Source of the DNA: Chromatiales bacterium
Lineage (GTDB): Bacteria > Pseudomonadota > Gammaproteobacteria > UBA6429 > Thiohalophilaceae
DNA length: 15,536 nt
Reading direction: 5' to 3'
NCBI GenBank assembly: GCA_027001895.1
Contig: JALTLP010000190.1
Span: 1-15,536 of the forward strand
Shown here: in pieces, positions 14,031-15,536 of the stretch
How positions within the stretch are numbered: position 1 is the stretch's first letter
Layout: the number at the start of each line of letters is the position of its first letter
Notes under the pieces: model-generated
Told to the model about the DNA's origin: nothing
Seen by the model: the letters and a program-made list of their open reading frames with translations, nothing else
The model's database searches: none
Program-made: the position numbers and the translations under genes

Positions 14031-14963
14031 CTAGTGCGAATCACTATAAAGACGTTCCAGTATCTCGCCAGCGCCACGGCTAAGTAGATCATCGGCCAGC
14101 ACCCTGCCAAGCTCTTCGGCATCTTCGGGCTTACCGGCAATATCGGCACGGATAATATTAGAGCCATCCGCTTCACCCACCAGGCCGCGCATAAATAAGG
14201 TATCTTTACTGAGTTCAGCAAAACCGGCAATCGGCACCTGACAACCCCCATTTAAGCGATGGTTCATTGAACGCTCTGCGGCGACCCGAATGGCGGTTTT
14301 ATGGTCGTGCAACGGACTTAGTAATTCGTGGACACGGTCATCTTTTAAACGACACTCAATACCCACTGCCCCCTGGCCAATCGCCGGTAAGCTAATATGC
14401 GGCTCAATAAATTCGGTAATGCGTTCACCCATTTCCAGACGAATCAGCCCAGCACTGGCCAGTATAATGGCATCATACTGCCCGTCATCCAGCTTTTGTA
14501 AGCGAGTGTTCACATTTCCACGTAAATCTTTGATTTTTAAGTCAGGGCGCAACGCACTTAGCTGGCACTGGCGGCGCATACTGGACGTCCCTACTGTCGC
14601 ACCCTGTGGTAACGATTCGAGGGTTTTATAGGTGTTAGACACAAAGGCATCCCGAGGATCTTCACGCGGGCAAATAGTCGCAAGATGCAGTCCATCGGGT
14701 AGCTCAACCGGCACGTCTTTCATTGAATGCACCGCAATATCGGCGGTTTGTTCCAAAAGGCCGGTTTCTAACTCTTTAACAAACAGGCCTTTACCGCCCA
14801 CCTTGGCCAATGGCGTATCCAGGATTTTGTCGCCCTGGGTGGTCATGGTCACCAGTTCCACCGTTAAATCAGGGTGAAATTTCCTGAGTTGAGCCGAAAC
14901 ATAATTGGCCTGCCAGAGAGCCAGTTGGCTTTTGCGGGTAGCGATACGTATAATATTGGTCAT
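14031..14963 (-). CDS. hemC: Porphobilinogen deaminase (hydroxymethylbilane synthase)
   Basis: Joins four porphobilinogen units into hydroxymethylbilane; cytoplasmic. The 310 residues match the family. Visible features are RIATRKSQLALWQA (6-19), GGKGLFVKELE (56-66), HSMKDVP with the catalytic aspartate D83, TSSMRRQCQL (126-135), LRGNVNTRL (147-155), and LNGGCQVPI, where C241 binds the dipyrromethane cofactor. The ATG start gives the standard N-terminus. The upstream ribosome site is weak. It is the first gene of hemC-hemD-hemX-hemY, transcribed leftward, and is divergent from a gene for an exported thioredoxin-like protein across 207 bases. Confidence 0.97.
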   Translation of the reverse strand: MTNIIRIATRKSQLALWQANYVSAQLRKFHPDLTVELVTMTTQGDKILDTPLAKVGGKGLFVKELETGLLEQTADIAVHSMKDVPVELPDGLHLATICPREDPRDAFVSNTYKTLESLPQGATVGTSSMRRQCQLSALRPDLKIKDLRGNVNTRLQKLDDGQYDAIILASAGLIRLEMGERITEFIEPHISLPAIGQGAVGIECRLKDDRVHELLSPLHDHKTAIRVAAERSMNHRLNGGCQVPIAGFAELSKDTLFMRGLVGEADGSNIIRADIAGKPEDAEELGRVLADDLLSRGAGEILERLYSDSH

Positions 14964-15170
14964 TAATTAGTCTTTTTGAGTTAAATATTAAGGCCAACCC
15001 CGAATAAATAAAATAAAAGGGGGAACTGAGCCGGGCTGTTGCACACTAAAACACTGATAGGTGTATTGTATGGATTCAGCGAAATAATTGCGACTTTTGA
15101 TTGCCAACTTGTGAGCCAAATCAGAAGCGTCATTTTAAAATAAAAAGCATTAAAACAATAGGAATTAGGT
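14964..15170. promoter_or_regulatory. Divergent promoter region, hemC and thioredoxin-like gene
   Basis: The 207 AT-rich bases must hold the promoters of both divergent genes. I see no hexamer pair with good spacing for either. TTGTGA at 15109-15114 and TACAAT on the - strand near 15068 are isolated partial matches. C and G runs (AACCCCG near 14996 and AGGGGGA near 15018) could pair weakly. No operator palindrome stands out. Confidence 0.35.
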
Positions 15171-15536
15171 GTGTTCAAGCAAAATTTAAAACGGCCTCTG
15201 GCTGCTATGTTATCACTGTGTCTGTTAATTGGCTTTTACAGCGTTAGCACAGCACAAACAAAACCGGCTTCAAAAGTAAAAGAAGTTAAAATTACCCTGA
15301 ATTTGTATCAGGATGCGCAACTGGCCCAAAAAAAAGCAGTACCCCTGGTTGTTATGTTTTCACAGGAAGGTTGCCTGTACTGTTCGATTGTTCGTGAAAA
15401 CTTTTTAAAACCATTGTTAATTAATAACGAATACGACAAAAAAGTGCTTATTCGTGAATTAAAAATTGACAGTTTTGAAGACGTGCGTAATTTTGATAAC
15501 AGGATGATTCCAGCCGATGAACTCGCCACCCATTAC
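15171..15536 (+). CDS. Exported thioredoxin-fold protein with CLYC motif, 3' partial
   Basis: The first 122 codons of a gene cut by the window end. A signal peptide covers about residues 1-28: a basic start (FKQNLKR), a hydrophobic core, then STA before Q29 as a likely cleavage site. The mature part begins a thioredoxin-like fold with VPLVVMFSQEGCLYC; the redox pair is C68-x-x-C71. The text after it (FLKPLLINNEYDKKVLIRELKID) fits the periplasmic thioredoxin_2 or SoxW-like group rather than DsbA. The start is GTG at 15171, with AGGA seven bases before it. An ATG at residue 13 would leave too short a basic region and lacks a ribosome site. Likely role: a periplasmic thiol reductase or haem/cytochrome-related thiol handling, but the partner cannot be named. 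It is divergent from hemC. Confidence 0.8.
   Translation, partial: MFKQNLKRPLAAMLSLCLLIGFYSVSTAQTKPASKVKEVKITLNLYQDAQLAQKKAVPLVVMFSQEGCLYCSIVRENFLKPLLINNEYDKKVLIRELKIDSFEDVRNFDNRMIPADELATHY

Overview
The window reads as a piece of chromosome from an aerobic gammaproteobacterium with AT-leaning DNA. The evidence is gene content: a class I PurE, TsaC, oxygen-dependent HemF, UbiB of the ubiquinone pathway, and the proteobacterial order hemC-hemD-hemX-hemY. There are no rRNA or tRNA genes, no CRISPR array, no transposase and no recognisable prophage structural gene.

Left block (1-2530, + strand): the 3' end of a zinc-ribbon protein of the TopA/YrdD type, then purE, tsaC and hemF in close head-to-tail order. 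This joins topoisomerase, purine, tRNA-modification and haem functions. Next comes a 411-base gap (2531-2941) between convergent genes. It holds a strong hairpin and one copy of a short dispersed repeat. Two more arms of that repeat lie at 3232-3308, so repeat copies bracket a small GIY-YIG nuclease-like gene.

Middle block: ubiB, a two-helix membrane protein and a LysR-type regulator run on the - strand (6293 down to 3330). Divergent from the regulator are a SulP anion transporter with a STAS domain and a four-helix DUF6524-like membrane protein. The regulator-transporter gap holds a perfect 19-bp palindrome over the regulator start codon, a good sigma-70-type promoter, and a 5' leader with about 21 bp of nested long-range pairing.

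A monocistronic-looking gene of 549 codons follows (8911-10560). Its C-terminal half matches a domain I know from the very large polyvalent proteins of phages and conjugative elements, but here it sits in an ordinary chromosomal setting. A perfect 10-bp inverted repeat brackets its promoter, and the right arm contains its Shine-Dalgarno sequence. A transcript reading through from upstream could therefore fold back and hide the start.

Right block (- strand, 14963 down to 10588): hemC, hemD, hemX and hemY as one tight operon, with TTG starts for hemD and hemX and an unusual lysine-rich tail on HemX. Divergent from hemC is the start of an exported thioredoxin-fold protein with a CLYC motif, cut by the window end. 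HemC, HemD and HemF together cover three steps of haem synthesis from porphobilinogen to protoporphyrinogen (HemE is not in the window).

Most of the window is ordinary housekeeping DNA. The parts worth a second look are the orphan polyvalent-type protein with its fold-back leader, and the structured leader of the SulP gene.
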